Origin: Prosthecobacter debontii
Lineage (GTDB): Bacteria > Verrucomicrobiota > Verrucomicrobiia > Verrucomicrobiales > Verrucomicrobiaceae
Reading direction: 5' to 3'
Assembly (NCBI GenBank): GCA_945860295.1
Contig: CAMAQH010000036.1
Coordinates: 1-39,509 of the forward strand
DNA: 39,509 nucleotides
The notes beneath the pieces were generated by a model that was given only the letters and a program-made list of their open reading frames with translations, was not told the origin of the DNA and searched no databases. The position numbers and the translations under genes are program-made. Position 1 is the stretch's first letter, and each line of letters begins with the position of its first letter. Shown here piece by piece: positions 8,501 through 18,300 of the stretch.

Positions 8501-10958
8501 CACTGAGACCTATGTCGAACGCAGCGCCCACGGCGGTGTCGCTACTGGCGATGTGCATGGCGGCGGTTTTGCTGCCTGCGCTGGCCGCATCGAATTGCAC
8601 GATAAACGTGGTGCTCGCACTCGAGGCAAGCGAACTGGCAGGGGACGATGTAACCGTGAACAAGCTGCCGTTGGCCCCATCAAACGTAATGCTGCCGATG
8701 GTCAGCGCATTGCTGCCGCTGTTCGTGATGGTGAAGGTCTTCGTTGTGGTGCTGCCGACATTTACCGTGCCAAAGTTCACCGTGCTGATAGCATCGGTGA
8801 GTGTGGCGCTGTTTTCTGTAACGACGATCTGCGTCGCAGCGATGATCGGAGCCTCACGCACCGCCAACACTGGATACGTCGATGCGTAAGGCTCATAGCT
8901 CGTGATGCCCTGCTGATTTCGCGAGGGCGTGGACGTCGTGGTGACACCGAAATCCACCAACCAGGCCTGCGTCGGACTTCCTGATTTGACTGAGGTAGAG
9001 GACCAATACGCTGTGCCTGCCGCAGCAGGGAAGAGCACGCGATTGATGCAAGGATTCGTCGTCGCGCTGGAGGCGGTGGCACGCGGGATGTCTTGAAGCG
9101 ATTGCAGTTCTTTGATGTTAGGCAGCCGCCAGTCACTGAAGCCAGCGGTGGTGAGTCCTTCGGCATAAGTCAGCGCGCTGGACCAGCTTTGCGCCAATGA
9201 AGGCACCTGTATCCACATGAGCCCAGTGTCGAGATCTGTCACTGTGCCATCGTTGTTATTGATGTAGTGATGCCCCGTCGTTGGCTTTTGCCCGCGCACA
9301 TAACGCGAGTGATGACGAGCCGCTCCGCCTGCGCTGATCGTTGCCGTTTTATTGTGCGGCCCGAGACCACCACCGGTGTTCGTGCACCAGACTTTGGTGT
9401 TGTCGCCATAGAAGAGATCACTGGTCCAGAAGTAGCCTGGAGTGCCGCCTGCATTATTGACGAAGTAAGTGCTGTTCAGCGCGGGATTGCGCTCGTGATC
9501 GAGAATGCAGAAGGCTTCCTGGGCCGTGGGCAGACGCCAATCGGAATAGCCGGCGAGATTCAACGACGTGGCACCCGCACGCGCCGTGTCCCAGGTCATT
9601 TCACCGCTGTCGGTCTTTTGCCACATAAGTCCCGTGTTGTTGTCCGTCACAGTTCCATTGCCATTGTCGGTAAAGGATGGTGCATTGCGTGTGTAGTCGC
9701 TGTCTTCGCCAAAGGTGGCTGTAGCGTTCAGCGTTTGGCCTGTATCTGGCAGCTTGGCCATGCTCCATGGCGCGACAGGATAGTAACTGAAGCGGGAAGC
9801 ATTCGTGTAGGTTGCATTCACAGTTCCCGTCGGACTCTGCGTGCTTTCAGCCACGGTGTGTGCGATGCGATCAATCGTGTAACTCACATTGTAAGTCGTG
9901 CCGCTCAGTGTGTAAGACAGCACATAGGAATCTGGCGCTGGACGCGTGAAACCAGAGATCACTGCGCCAGCCAAAGGCGATCCTGCAGGTGAAATGGAAC
10001 TCGCTGTCGGCTGTGGATCAATCTGGCCACCATAGTTCACCACCGCGCCATGCATGGCATTCATCAAATAGGGACTCTGCGGTCCCGTGGCCACACTGCC
10101 GCGAGCATGGTAGTGATAACCCCACGCGCCGTGATTGTGCCCGCCGTCTGTATCCAAAGCCTGCTGTGCACTGCCATCAGGCTCCACATAGCCGTAGATC
10201 GGATAACCATCGAGCGCCCATGCACAGGGTTTGTCCGGCGTCAGCACGCTGTAAAGATGCGTGGGCGCGATGTGATAGTGATAGTCGTCTGCACGACCGC
10301 AATGTCCGCCATAAGCATCGAGTTCGCCGATAGCCTGTGAGAACTGCCCAGTGTTGTTGCGTGGATTAAATATGGGAATGCCATTCGCTCCCAAAGCCAC
10401 CGCGCCGCGAAGGAAATTGCCCGTGAGCGAGATCGGTGAAGCCGCAGGCACCGGCACGAGCGGAATCTTCCACACATTCGGCTGCCCATAGCCAAGTGAT
10501 GCGGTGTCCGCCTCTGGGTTCGTGACATTGCTGAAGTAACCCACCGGAATCGGCAACTGCTGCTGCCATGCCGTGATCCCCACCATCGGCGTCGGCATCA
10601 GCGTCGCATCCGGGAAGGAATCTCCCTCCACATAAAAATAGCTCGCGTCGTTATAGACACGCACGCTTGGTTTGAACGGTTCAAACGAAGAGAACATCAG
10701 CGCCACATTGCCCATCCCAGGAACCGTCGCCGAATACGCAAACATCGCGGCGATGTCAAAGGCCCCCAGCGCCGCCACCTGCGTTGGCTTGACGACCATC
10801 GGCTCCTTTTTCGCGAGAGCCATGCGCTTTGCCATAAACTCATCAGCGATGTGCTGGCGCAGTATTTCCTTGTCCATAAGCAGCCCATTGTGGTCAGCCG
10901 TATGCGCCAAGGCGACGACGGGCAAAGCTAGCGCGATCAAAGAAAGTCGGAGTGTCAT
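5517..10958 (-). CDS. Giant secreted YHYH / DUF1566 / sulfatase mosaic protein
   Basis: A 1813-residue exported protein with signal peptide (residues 1-18, cut after ALA). Order of modules: a YHYH domain (about 95-305, with DDYHYHI at 225-231 and GYHYHA at 280-285, several His and Cys); two DUF1566/Lcl-C-like domains (about 415-557 and 564-702, each with GTVTD, GLMW and DWRLP); a choice-of-anchor-D-like beta domain (about 705-820); Ig-like and jelly-roll-like parts (820-1110); a sulfatase domain (1116-1545); an Ig-like domain (1565-1667); a Ca-binding-looking NDGVPDAW...DIDNDGRHN part (1672-1706); and a final beta domain ending FLRVKV. The sulfatase has metal residues Asp1124/1125 and Asp1391/Asn1392, plus the KWH motif (His1215). 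However, its formylglycine motif reads C-A-T-T-R, with Thr where Pro or Ala is usual, so activity is uncertain. It is the last gene of the metal cluster, 35 bp after the RND pump. Confidence 0.85.
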   Translation of the reverse strand: MTLRLSLIALALPVVALAHTADHNGLLMDKEILRQHIADEFMAKRMALAKKEPMVVKPTQVAALGAFDIAAMFAYSATVPGMGNVALMFSSFEPFKPSVRVYNDASYFYVEGDSFPDATLMPTPMVGITAWQQQLPIPVGYFSNVTNPEADTASLGYGQPNVWKIPLVPVPAASPISLTGNFLRGAVALGANGIPIFNPRNNTGQFSQAIGELDAYGGHCGRADDYHYHIAPTHLYSVLTPDKPCAWALDGYPIYGYVEPDGSAQQALDTDGGHNHGAWGYHYHARGSVATGPQSPYLMNAMHGAVVNYGGQIDPQPTASSISPAGSPLAGAVISGFTRPAPDSYVLSYTLSGTTYNVSYTIDRIAHTVAESTQSPTGTVNATYTNASRFSYYPVAPWSMAKLPDTGQTLNATATFGEDSDYTRNAPSFTDNGNGTVTDNNTGLMWQKTDSGEMTWDTARAGATSLNLAGYSDWRLPTAQEAFCILDHERNPALNSTYFVNNAGGTPGYFWTSDLFYGDNTKVWCTNTGGGLGPHNKTATISAGGAARHHSRYVRGQKPTTGHHYINNNDGTVTDLDTGLMWIQVPSLAQSWSSALTYAEGLTTAGFSDWRLPNIKELQSLQDIPRATASSATTNPCINRVLFPAAAGTAYWSSTSVKSGSPTQAWLVDFGVTTTSTPSRNQQGITSYEPYASTYPVLAVREAPIIAATQIVVTENSATLTDAISTVNFGTVNVGSTTTKTFTITNSGSNALTIGSITFDGANGSLFTVTSSPASSLASSASTTFIVQFDAASAGSKTAAMHIASSDTAVGAAFDIGLSATAAVAAPTITSITTTPTVPSTTATTISATITPAGGATITSATLTYSTGAQTTNTVFNEPMATTATTIGGWEGTGATFPWTVASLDGAGNIKQTAGTSNHTTGITGSCGVVLGKGLATNTYPTRTMITTTNAINATGTLTSGSTTTNYIEFWVRTVGLTGTNGWSFQLAPNGTTYTERVSEFTASVHGYQLYHYDLLAGDLTSTLKMRFGFVGNGVGGPTGSAVNIDDIVVVTTSGSAPTPVTMSGPSTGGTFNAIIPPQGTGTTITYSIIATDSNGQTTTITNAGSYTTSAFSTPPNVVFIVTDDQGWGDVSYHTPAGQVPVQTPNMARIGTEGIRLEKFYATPVCATTRCSLLTGRSTIRTNSGNQRGVDVTEHMMPQSFKTAGYQTFMCGKWHLGGTANNIYTTMLNGATVTAQHEGTAYLPQSRGWETHYGQLGGAINYYTHTSSDPGLNNRQDWWLNGVSIVPNETTDLQGNGGYSTDLLADKAVAQIVGRDKAKPLLLYLAFNGVHAGVQAPASYITKYQNLGVTDSARRTLCAAVDCMDVAMGRVLNALDSEGITNNTIVVYISDNGGNEPTGSFNDPLRGTKNDSYDGGIHTPAAIRWPGVLPAGIVSNQYVWVGDLFPTIAAAVGVTPQNTKPFDGLNLWPALQSINSGNPDGTTRPSALVTGAALPVALKTFTDPVNGGTKMFKLIRAKGPPVVNELFNMTDDPYETTDLAANGAYANIITSLTTSIAGITAENYAPFIGPTSITQSAQQGNNITLYAAFTSYGKVPSVQWRKNSTPISGATSYYQLLNSTSTLVNGTYMATLTLSNVNSTHTANYDLIVSSTNGGDTSSAGTLTVIKPVSTQNDGVPDAWKIANGIDPNSNAAINGPHGDIDNDGRHNLLEYAFNTSPQGNETDPVSATPVTKAEDGLKYLEVSYPRRIGALDLLYTVEISDDLTTWPSLGVTSEPVSIVANPDGITETVTVRVLPAMTSTLKKFLRVKVTTL

Positions 10959-10993
10959 TCTACCAATGATGATTCGCCAGTGTCAGGCCTTTA

Positions 10994-13900
10994 TCAGCCG
11001 TTTGCGGGAGAATTGTCGGGATTGTGTAAAGATGAGCGCCGCATCCACAGAAAAATCACCGGTGTGATGATCAGGATGTGGACCAGACTGCTCAACATCC
11101 CGCCAATCACCGGCACGGCGATGGGTTTCATGACTTCGGAGCCAGTTTGAGTGCTCCAGAGGACGGGCAGTAGGCTGGCGACGATGGTGGCGACGGTCAT
11201 CACTTTGGGACGCAGTCGGAGACGGGCACCGTCTTTGACCGCTTGCAGCAGATCGCCGCCGCGGGCGACGGATTCTTCGAGATAGACGACCATAACGATG
11301 GCAGTCTGGATGGCGGTGCCGAAGAGAGCGATGTAGCCGACCCATACAGCGACGCTGAAGGGAATATTCATGGCCCATTGGAGCAAAAAGCCGCCGCTGA
11401 GGGCAAAGGGCACTGCCAGGAGCACATGCGCGGCTTCGGCAGCGCTGCGGTAGATGTGATGCAGCAGTAGGAAGATGATGAGCAACACGCAGGGCACGAT
11501 GAAAAGCAGCGTGCGCCGCGCGTGCTGCTGGTGCTCGTAGTCGCCGCTGTAGCCGAGGGTGATGCCGCGTGGCAGTAGTGGCAAAAGGGTGGTCGTGAGG
11601 CGTTGTTTCACATCCTCGACGAAGGAGCAGAGGTCGCGGCCTTGGACGTTGGTTTGCACGGCGATGCGGAGTTGGCCGTCTTCGCTGGTGATCTCGTTCG
11701 GACCTTCCACTCGCTGGATGGTGGCGATTTGGCCGAGTGGAATGTTTTTCACCATCAAGTCACGCAAGCGCTCGATGTCTCCGCGTTCGCTGCGTTGCAG
11801 GCGCACTTGGATGGGCACGCGGGCGCGGCCTTCGATGACGACACCAGCTTCTTTGCCACCGAGACCAGTTTCGATGACTTCGAGCACCTCCTCAACTCGC
11901 AGGCCGCGCTGAGCGAGCGCATCGCGATTGGGCTCGATCTGGATGTGGGGACGGCCTTGAACACGACTTGCGGCCACACCGGTGGCACCGGGGACCTCGC
12001 GGACGAGTTTTTCGACTTCGAAGGCCCATTTTTGCAAGGCATCGAGATCATCGCCGAAGAGCTTGATACCGAGTTGCGCACGGATCCCGGTGGCGAGCAT
12101 CAGCACACGACCTTCGATGGGCTGGATGAAGCCGGGGATGCTTCCAGGCACTTGTTTGAGACGCTCGGTCATCTCATCGATGAGTTTGTCGCGCGTCATG
12201 CATTCGCGCCATTCGTGCTCGGGCTTGAGCGTGATCGTGGTCTCGATCATCTCGACGGGCGCAGGGTCTGTGGCGGTGTCGGCGCGGCCGAGTTTGCCGA
12301 CGGCGAGCTGAACTTCTGGGATACTGGCGAAAATCTGATCCTGCCAGGCCACGACGCGTTTCACCTCGGTGAGCGAAGTGCCGGGAACGAAGATGGGCAT
12401 GAAGAGCAGGCTGCCTTCATTCAAGGGCGGCATGAACTGGCTGCCGACATTCCGCACCAAAAGCAGCGATGTGGCCAAGATGCCTGCGGCGACGAGTAAA
12501 ACGAGCCGCGTGTTTTTCAGCGCGAAGTCGAGCACGGGATCGTAGATCCGCAAAAGCACGCGCATGAGATGATTGCGGTTTTCCGCCGGAAAAGGACCGC
12601 GCATGAGCGTGGCGCACAAAGCGGGCACGAGCGTAATCGAGAGCACGGCGGCGGCGAGCATCGCAAAGGTCTTGGCAAAGGCCAGCGGATGAAAAAGACG
12701 GCCTTCCTGGCCGGTGAGGGCAAAAACGGGCACGAAGGCGAGAAGGATGATCGCCATCGCGAAGAAGATGGGACGGCCAACTTGCTGTGCTGCGGCTAGA
12801 ATGACCTCGAAAGTCGGCTCTTTGGCCTCGGAGCACCTGCGGATGACATTCTCCGTCATCACGATGGCACCATCAACCAGCACCCCGATGGCAATGGCGA
12901 TGCCGCAGAGGCTCATGATGTTCGACGTGATGCCAAACTGCTTCATGGCGATGAACGACACCAGAATCGAGACCGGCAATGGCAGTGTGACGATGAGGAT
13001 GCTGCGGAAGTGCCAGAGGAAAAGAATGTGTGCGAGAATGACGAGGATGATCTCCTCAGTGAGCGCGTTCATCAGCGTGCCGAGGCAGCGGTCGATCAGC
13101 GTGCTGCGATCATAAAAGGGCCTGATGACGATTCCCTCTGGCAAAGCGGGCTGCACCTGCGCGATCTTCGCCTTCAGACCTTCGATCACCGCACGAGCAT
13201 TTTCACCGCTGCGCATGACGACGATGCCGCCCACGACTTCATGACCGCCCGCATCGAGCACACCGCGCCGGAAATCACCGCCGATCTCGACGCGGGCGAT
13301 GTCTTTGAGCAGCACGTTGTCTGTGAGCACGATTTTTTCGAGGTCAGCCGCTCCACGCAGCAATCCCGCACCGCGCACGACGAACTCCATGCCGTTCTCC
13401 TCGATGGTCTTGCCGCCCACGCTCGTGTTGCTGCCTTCCACGGCCTCCAGCACGGTTTGTAGCGTCACACCGAGTGAACGCATCTTCGCGGAATCGACCT
13501 CGATTTGATACTGCTTCACAAAACCGCCCACGCTGGCGATCTCAGCCACGCCGGGCACGCTGGCGAGTTGAGGACGAATAACGTTGTCTTGGAGCGTGCG
13601 GAGTTCCCCGAGGTCATGTGGTCCTTTCGCGGCCAGGTAGTATTGATACACCCAGCCGAGGCCGCTGGCATCGGGACCGAGCATCGGTTCGGCAGGAAGT
13701 TTGCCGCGTAAGGCATTCAGCCGCTCCAGCACTTGCGCTCGTGCTTTGACTCCATCTTCAAAGATCAACTGGATGAGCGAGAAGCCGAACATGGAGGTGC
13801 CGCGCACGGTCTTCATGCCTGCGAGGCCTTGCAGGCTCAGGGAAAGAGGCTGCGTGAGCTGCGTCTCGATCTCCTGCGGACTACGACCCGGCCAGTCGGC

Positions 13901-14050
13901 ATAGACGATGACTTGGTTTTCACTCAGATCAGGAATCGCATCGACCGGCATCGTCAGCATCGCGCGAAAGCCGAAGGCAGAGAGTAGCAGTGTCGCACAA
14001 ACGACAAGCAGGCGGTTCCGCATCGACCATTGGATGATGCGGGAGATCAT
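10994..14050 (-). CDS. cusA: CusA-type heavy-metal efflux RND transporter
   Basis: A 1018-residue inner-membrane proton antiporter of the HME-RND family, which pumps metal ions to an outer-membrane channel with a membrane fusion protein. The protein starts MISRIIQWSMRNR, the usual first helix. The start at 14050 is fixed by this homology and by the overlap ATGA with the stop of the upstream gene. A longer open frame upstream is an out-of-frame shadow. TM4 carries GVLVDGAIVMTEN (Asp393, Glu400) without the extra Asp of CzcA-type pumps, which points to the monovalent Cu/Ag type. Two large periplasmic loops and about 12 helices are visible. Length is near the CusA norm. The cusA symbol reflects family level only: metal specificity is inferred, and an outer-membrane factor gene is missing here. 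Confidence 0.85.
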   Translation of the reverse strand: MISRIIQWSMRNRLLVVCATLLLSAFGFRAMLTMPVDAIPDLSENQVIVYADWPGRSPQEIETQLTQPLSLSLQGLAGMKTVRGTSMFGFSLIQLIFEDGVKARAQVLERLNALRGKLPAEPMLGPDASGLGWVYQYYLAAKGPHDLGELRTLQDNVIRPQLASVPGVAEIASVGGFVKQYQIEVDSAKMRSLGVTLQTVLEAVEGSNTSVGGKTIEENGMEFVVRGAGLLRGAADLEKIVLTDNVLLKDIARVEIGGDFRRGVLDAGGHEVVGGIVVMRSGENARAVIEGLKAKIAQVQPALPEGIVIRPFYDRSTLIDRCLGTLMNALTEEIILVILAHILFLWHFRSILIVTLPLPVSILVSFIAMKQFGITSNIMSLCGIAIAIGVLVDGAIVMTENVIRRCSEAKEPTFEVILAAAQQVGRPIFFAMAIILLAFVPVFALTGQEGRLFHPLAFAKTFAMLAAAVLSITLVPALCATLMRGPFPAENRNHLMRVLLRIYDPVLDFALKNTRLVLLVAAGILATSLLLVRNVGSQFMPPLNEGSLLFMPIFVPGTSLTEVKRVVAWQDQIFASIPEVQLAVGKLGRADTATDPAPVEMIETTITLKPEHEWRECMTRDKLIDEMTERLKQVPGSIPGFIQPIEGRVLMLATGIRAQLGIKLFGDDLDALQKWAFEVEKLVREVPGATGVAASRVQGRPHIQIEPNRDALAQRGLRVEEVLEVIETGLGGKEAGVVIEGRARVPIQVRLQRSERGDIERLRDLMVKNIPLGQIATIQRVEGPNEITSEDGQLRIAVQTNVQGRDLCSFVEDVKQRLTTTLLPLLPRGITLGYSGDYEHQQHARRTLLFIVPCVLLIIFLLLHHIYRSAAEAAHVLLAVPFALSGGFLLQWAMNIPFSVAVWVGYIALFGTAIQTAIVMVVYLEESVARGGDLLQAVKDGARLRLRPKVMTVATIVASLLPVLWSTQTGSEVMKPIAVPVIGGMLSSLVHILIITPVIFLWMRRSSLHNPDNSPANG

Positions 14051-15216
14051 GGGGCGGCGGGTTGGTTCAACTGCGCCTGGCCGTCGATGAGCATGTTGCC
14101 GCTGGTGACGACGTGCTCGCCTGCTTTGAGGCCTTCGAGGACTTCGTAGTCGGTGTCGCCGACGCGGCCGAGCTTGAGGTTTCTTGGCTCGAAGTGGCCG
14201 GTTTGCTTTTCGACATAGACGCGGGACGTGTTGCCGGGCCAGAGGATGGCGCTGCGGGGGACGGTGAGGGTTTCTTCGGCTTCGACTTCGACGGTGCCCT
14301 CGGCGAAGAGGTTGTTCTTTATTTTGCGCTCGGGGTTTTCGAGGATGACGCGGACTTTGGCACTGCGGGTCATGTCGTCGAGGTTCGGCGAGATGTTGTA
14401 GATGCGTGAGCTGAGGGTGACACCGGGAAGCGAGGCGGTGCGCAGTTTGACGATCTGACCGGGCTTGATGAGCGGCACGTCCTGCTCGGGGATCATGGCG
14501 TGGAACCACATCCTCGTGAAGTCGGCGACCTCAAACATCTTTTGGCCTGCTTTGACGCTCTGGCCCTCGGCGACGTAGCTTTTCACGATGGTGCCGCTGC
14601 GTGGTGACAACATGCCGAAGTAGATGTCGTCCGGCTGGCGCTCGGGGATGGTCTTTATTTGCTCCCACACGAGGCCGTAGTGCATGAGCTTGCGTTTGGC
14701 GTCTTCGAGCGGCTGACCTCCGGCGGCGAGGGCGTCTTTGTAAATCTTGGCCGCCGTGAGCAAGGTGGGGCTGAAGATCGTAGCAAGCGGTTGGCGCTGC
14801 GTGACGGTCTGGCCTTCGTGATTCATCGAAAGGCCATCCACACGGCCATCGACGGGGGCGCTGATGATGCCGTGGCGAGAGTCGTCCTCGCCGATCATGC
14901 CGGAGATGCGCAGGGTGCGGAGAAGTGACTTCTTCTTTACCTCGATGGTGCGCACGCCGGTGATGCGAATGCTTTCCGGTGAGAGCAAAACAGGAGCGGT
15001 GGTGCTCATCGGCATCACGCCGCACATGGCACCTCTGACGAGGTTCATGCCGCAGATGGTGCAGCGATCCTGCGCCCGACCGCGCACGGCAGGATGCATG
15101 GGGCACTGGGCGCTGATGGACGAATCAAGGGGAGGCGATTCTACAGCATGGGGCAGATAGAGCCATGCAGCACCTGTAGCAGCCAGCAATGCGATGATCG
15201 AAAAGGTGCGGCGCAT
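14047..15216 (-). CDS. cusB: CusB-type periplasmic membrane fusion protein with heavy-metal-binding N-terminus
   Basis: A 389-residue periplasmic adaptor that would link the RND pump to an outer-membrane factor. There is a signal anchor (residues 5-20). Residues 36-60 form a heavy-metal-binding domain of the C-P-M-H-P ... C-x-x-C-G-M type (Cys38, Cys52, Cys55), a domain often fused to CusB proteins. A third short Cys/Met patch follows (AMCGVMPM, 63-70). The rest is a standard adaptor: lipoyl/barrel-sandwich strands (GRVDGLSMNHEGQTV), a short helical hairpin (KIYKDALAAGGQPLEDAKRKL), then beta-barrel and membrane-proximal domains ending GEHVVTSGNMLIDGQAQL. Its stop overlaps the pump start by 4 bp, implying translational coupling. 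It lies 85 bp behind the multicopper oxidase fusion. Metal-rich residues support Cu/Ag handling, but the metal is inferred. Confidence 0.85.
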   Translation of the reverse strand: MRRTFSIIALLAATGAAWLYLPHAVESPPLDSSISAQCPMHPAVRGRAQDRCTICGMNLVRGAMCGVMPMSTTAPVLLSPESIRITGVRTIEVKKKSLLRTLRISGMIGEDDSRHGIISAPVDGRVDGLSMNHEGQTVTQRQPLATIFSPTLLTAAKIYKDALAAGGQPLEDAKRKLMHYGLVWEQIKTIPERQPDDIYFGMLSPRSGTIVKSYVAEGQSVKAGQKMFEVADFTRMWFHAMIPEQDVPLIKPGQIVKLRTASLPGVTLSSRIYNISPNLDDMTRSAKVRVILENPERKIKNNLFAEGTVEVEAEETLTVPRSAILWPGNTSRVYVEKQTGHFEPRNLKLGRVGDTDYEVLEGLKAGEHVVTSGNMLIDGQAQLNQPAAP

Positions 15217-15301
15217 GATGTTAGACTGAAGAATGAATCAGATTCGAGGGTAACTATTCGGCTGTGTCCATTCTCTTGTCTAAATCAAGTGCAGTCGTAA
15301 C

Positions 15302-18300
15302 TCATGGCACGGTTGGGATGGTGACGCGGTAGAAGCCTTTGGTACCGCTGAGTCGGGCCGAATCGGTCTCGGTGAAGTTGGCGGTATTTCCGTCACTGGT
15401 GACAGAGCCGACATCGGTCCAGGTACTGAGGTCGGGGGACCATTGGAGGGTGTAAGTGGTGCCGGGGGTGGATTTGAAATCGAGGCTGATGAGGCTGTTG
15501 TTGCCGTAGCGGGTGAAACTGGCGACGGCGAGGTCTTCGACGGCGTTGTTGACGACGACGAACTGGCCCATCAGCCCTTCGTCCTCGTGGTTTGAGAAGT
15601 GGCAGTGATACATGAACGGGTTCGTGTTGCTGGCGAAATGGTCGAACTTCGCGATGAAGGTCACGGTCTGCTGCCGTCCGATGAACAAGGTATCCTTCCA
15701 CCCGGCTTCGAAGGCCTTGAGGCCGGTATTGCTTCCGCCAGTCCGACCGGTCATGTAAAACTGGATGTCGTGGATGTGGAACGAGTGACTGAAGCCCGAG
15801 TTATTCGTGATCGTCCACCGCTCAACTGCGTTGAGATTCAGAGTGTGATTGATGACCGCAGATGAGTATGGAAGGTTATCAAATGACCAGTCCGTGGCGC
15901 CGTTGAAGCCTCCGGTGATTTGCAGTGCGCGATCGTTGGTCACATCGGTGCCGGTCCAGAAGGCATTGGTCTTCAGGGTCGTTGGCCGGGTCGTCACTGG
16001 ATTCGCGGTCGCCGGGCCTACGTTGACGCGGAGGATGTTGAAGGTCGTGTTGTTCAGCAGACTGCCGAACTGGCCGACCGTCGTTGGCTCGCTCCCAGGG
16101 AAATCGACGGTCTGCCCGGTATTGAATGCCTGTAGGTCCAAGGTCGATCCCTCGGTCGCCCCGGTGAGATCGACGAGAATCTCGGCGCGTTCACCGACCG
16201 CGAGCACCAGTCGAGTGAGTGGAATCGGGGCATTCACGAGTCCGCCATCCGTCGCGATCTGGTAGAAGGTGCGGCCGTCGCTGAAACCGAGGTTGTAGCT
16301 GCGCTCGATCTCTGCGTTCAGGATGCGAAGCCGGACGTATTGCCGCGGCAGGGTGACCTGTGGGTTCATCGTTCCATTGACCACCATGTAGTCGCCGTAG
16401 GCCGAGTTGGTGGTGGCGAACTGATTCGTATTCCCCCCCGCTGTCAAAAATCGGCGGCTGGTGAGGGCAATCGGAATGTCGTCCATCCCATAAGTGCGGG
16501 GCAGCGTGAGCGCTGCTTCCTCGGGATCGCGAATGATGATCAGGCCGCCGCCGCCACGAGTAAGCTGCTGCTGCGTGAACTCATGGAGGTGCGGATGATA
16601 CCAGTAGAGGCCGGCGTTGTTATCCACCTTGAAGCTCGGCTTCCAGGTGGTGCCAGCGGGAATCGTTTGATGCGGACCGCCATCCATGATCGCCGGAATG
16701 TGAAAGCCGTGCCAGTGCGTGGTCGTGGTGTCGGCGAGGTTGTTGGTGACGTTCATCTGCACCCAGTCGTCCTTGTTCATGATGAGCGTGGGGCCCCAAA
16801 ACAGCATGTTGTTGTAGGCGTAGGTGTTTGTGGCCACGCCGGCGAGGAACTGCTTCGTCGCGGTGTGCAGGTTCAGATCGAACGTGGTGCCGGTCATCAC
16901 CTCGGGGATGATGAGCGGATTGTAGGTCTGCGCGGCGGTGAGCGTGACGAGGACAGGTGCAGTAGTCTTCACATTGCCCGCGCCGTCGTAGGCGACTGCG
17001 GTCATGCCGTTTGAGCCAAAGCCGAGCGGGACGGTGATGTTCCAATTCGCGAAGTTGTTCGAGGTGCTCGCGGTGACCCCGTTCACGGTCACTTTGCTGA
17101 TGCCCGAGACCGCGTCGGAACTAGTGCCGGTGACGGCGATCGTATTCGTCCCGATCAAGGTGCCCGATGCCGGTGAAGTGATGGTGACGAGCGGCGCGAC
17201 GGTGTCCTGCGTGGACGAAACGACGTTGCTGTAGCCCGAGGAGCCGATGCCGTTCGTGGCGAGCACGCGGTAGAAGTAGGTCGTGCCATGCGTGAGATTG
17301 GCAAACGAGGCCGTGGGGCTCGTCACCGACTGCGAAACGACGCTTTGCGTGAATCCGGCATCAGTGGCGATTTGAATCGTGTATCCCGTCGCATTGCCAA
17401 CAGCAGGCCAAAGGATCGTTTTGGTAATGCCCGAGCTATAAGCGGCCAACGAAGCTACAACCGGCGCGGAAGGCGCGGTTGGCGTTCCATTGGTGATCAG
17501 CAAGGAAGCTGCTCGCGTGGTGTTTCCGCTGCCATTGTAGCTGTTCGTGAAAGTGATCGTGTCAATATAAGTAGCGGCGGTGAGTGAGTTCGCGCTCGCA
17601 GTGTTGATGGAGGTGGTGACGGTTGTCGTGGCCCCTGCGGCGAGGGTTCCGCTGGTGGCGGTTAAATTGAGCCACGCGGCTGTCTTTGCTGCGCTCCAGC
17701 TCATGGTGCCCGTGCCGGTGTTGCTCAGTGTGTAAGTCACACTCGATGGCGAGAATGGGCCACCTACGCTGCCGCTTGAGCTGAGATTGCCCGCTGGCGT
17801 CAGCGTGAGTGCCGGTGAGGCAGCGGTGACGGTGTAGCTGTTGGTGACATAATCGATTCCAGCAGCGGAGTCCGTGGCGAGGATGTTGTAGCTCACGGTG
17901 GAGCCGACGGACTGGAAAGGAATGGTGGCCGTATAGTTGCCGCCAGTGCCTGCTGTCATCGGAAGTGCGGCGGTAGAAGAACCCGTTGTGGTCACGATCT
18001 TGATGTCATCGAGGCTGATCTTTGAGGCGGGATTGGCGGGGCCGTTGCCAGCAAACTGGAAGCGCAGCTTCAGGGTGCTGACGCGTTCGCCGGCAGTGAG
18101 ATCGTAGTGGTAGAGCGTGTAGGCTTGATTAGTCCCGGCAGTGTAAGTTGGCGTGGTGGTCTTCGTGGTCCAAGTCGTGCCGTTGGTGGAAGTTTGGAAT
18201 GCCCAGCCGTTGGTGGCACCGAGATTGGCCGTGGCGACCCAAAACTCGACATACGCCGTGGTTCCGCCTGAGGCATTGATGTTGTTGGTCGTGGTGATGT

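Noticed and set aside
11603-12499. 298-codon plus-strand ORF inside the RND pump gene
   Set aside because: Antisense shadow of a GC-rich conserved gene.
14051-14509. N-terminal extension of the RND pump reading (Arg/Pro/His-rich)
   Set aside because: It is out of frame with the membrane fusion protein gene that it overlaps, and the true start with the first helix is at 14050.
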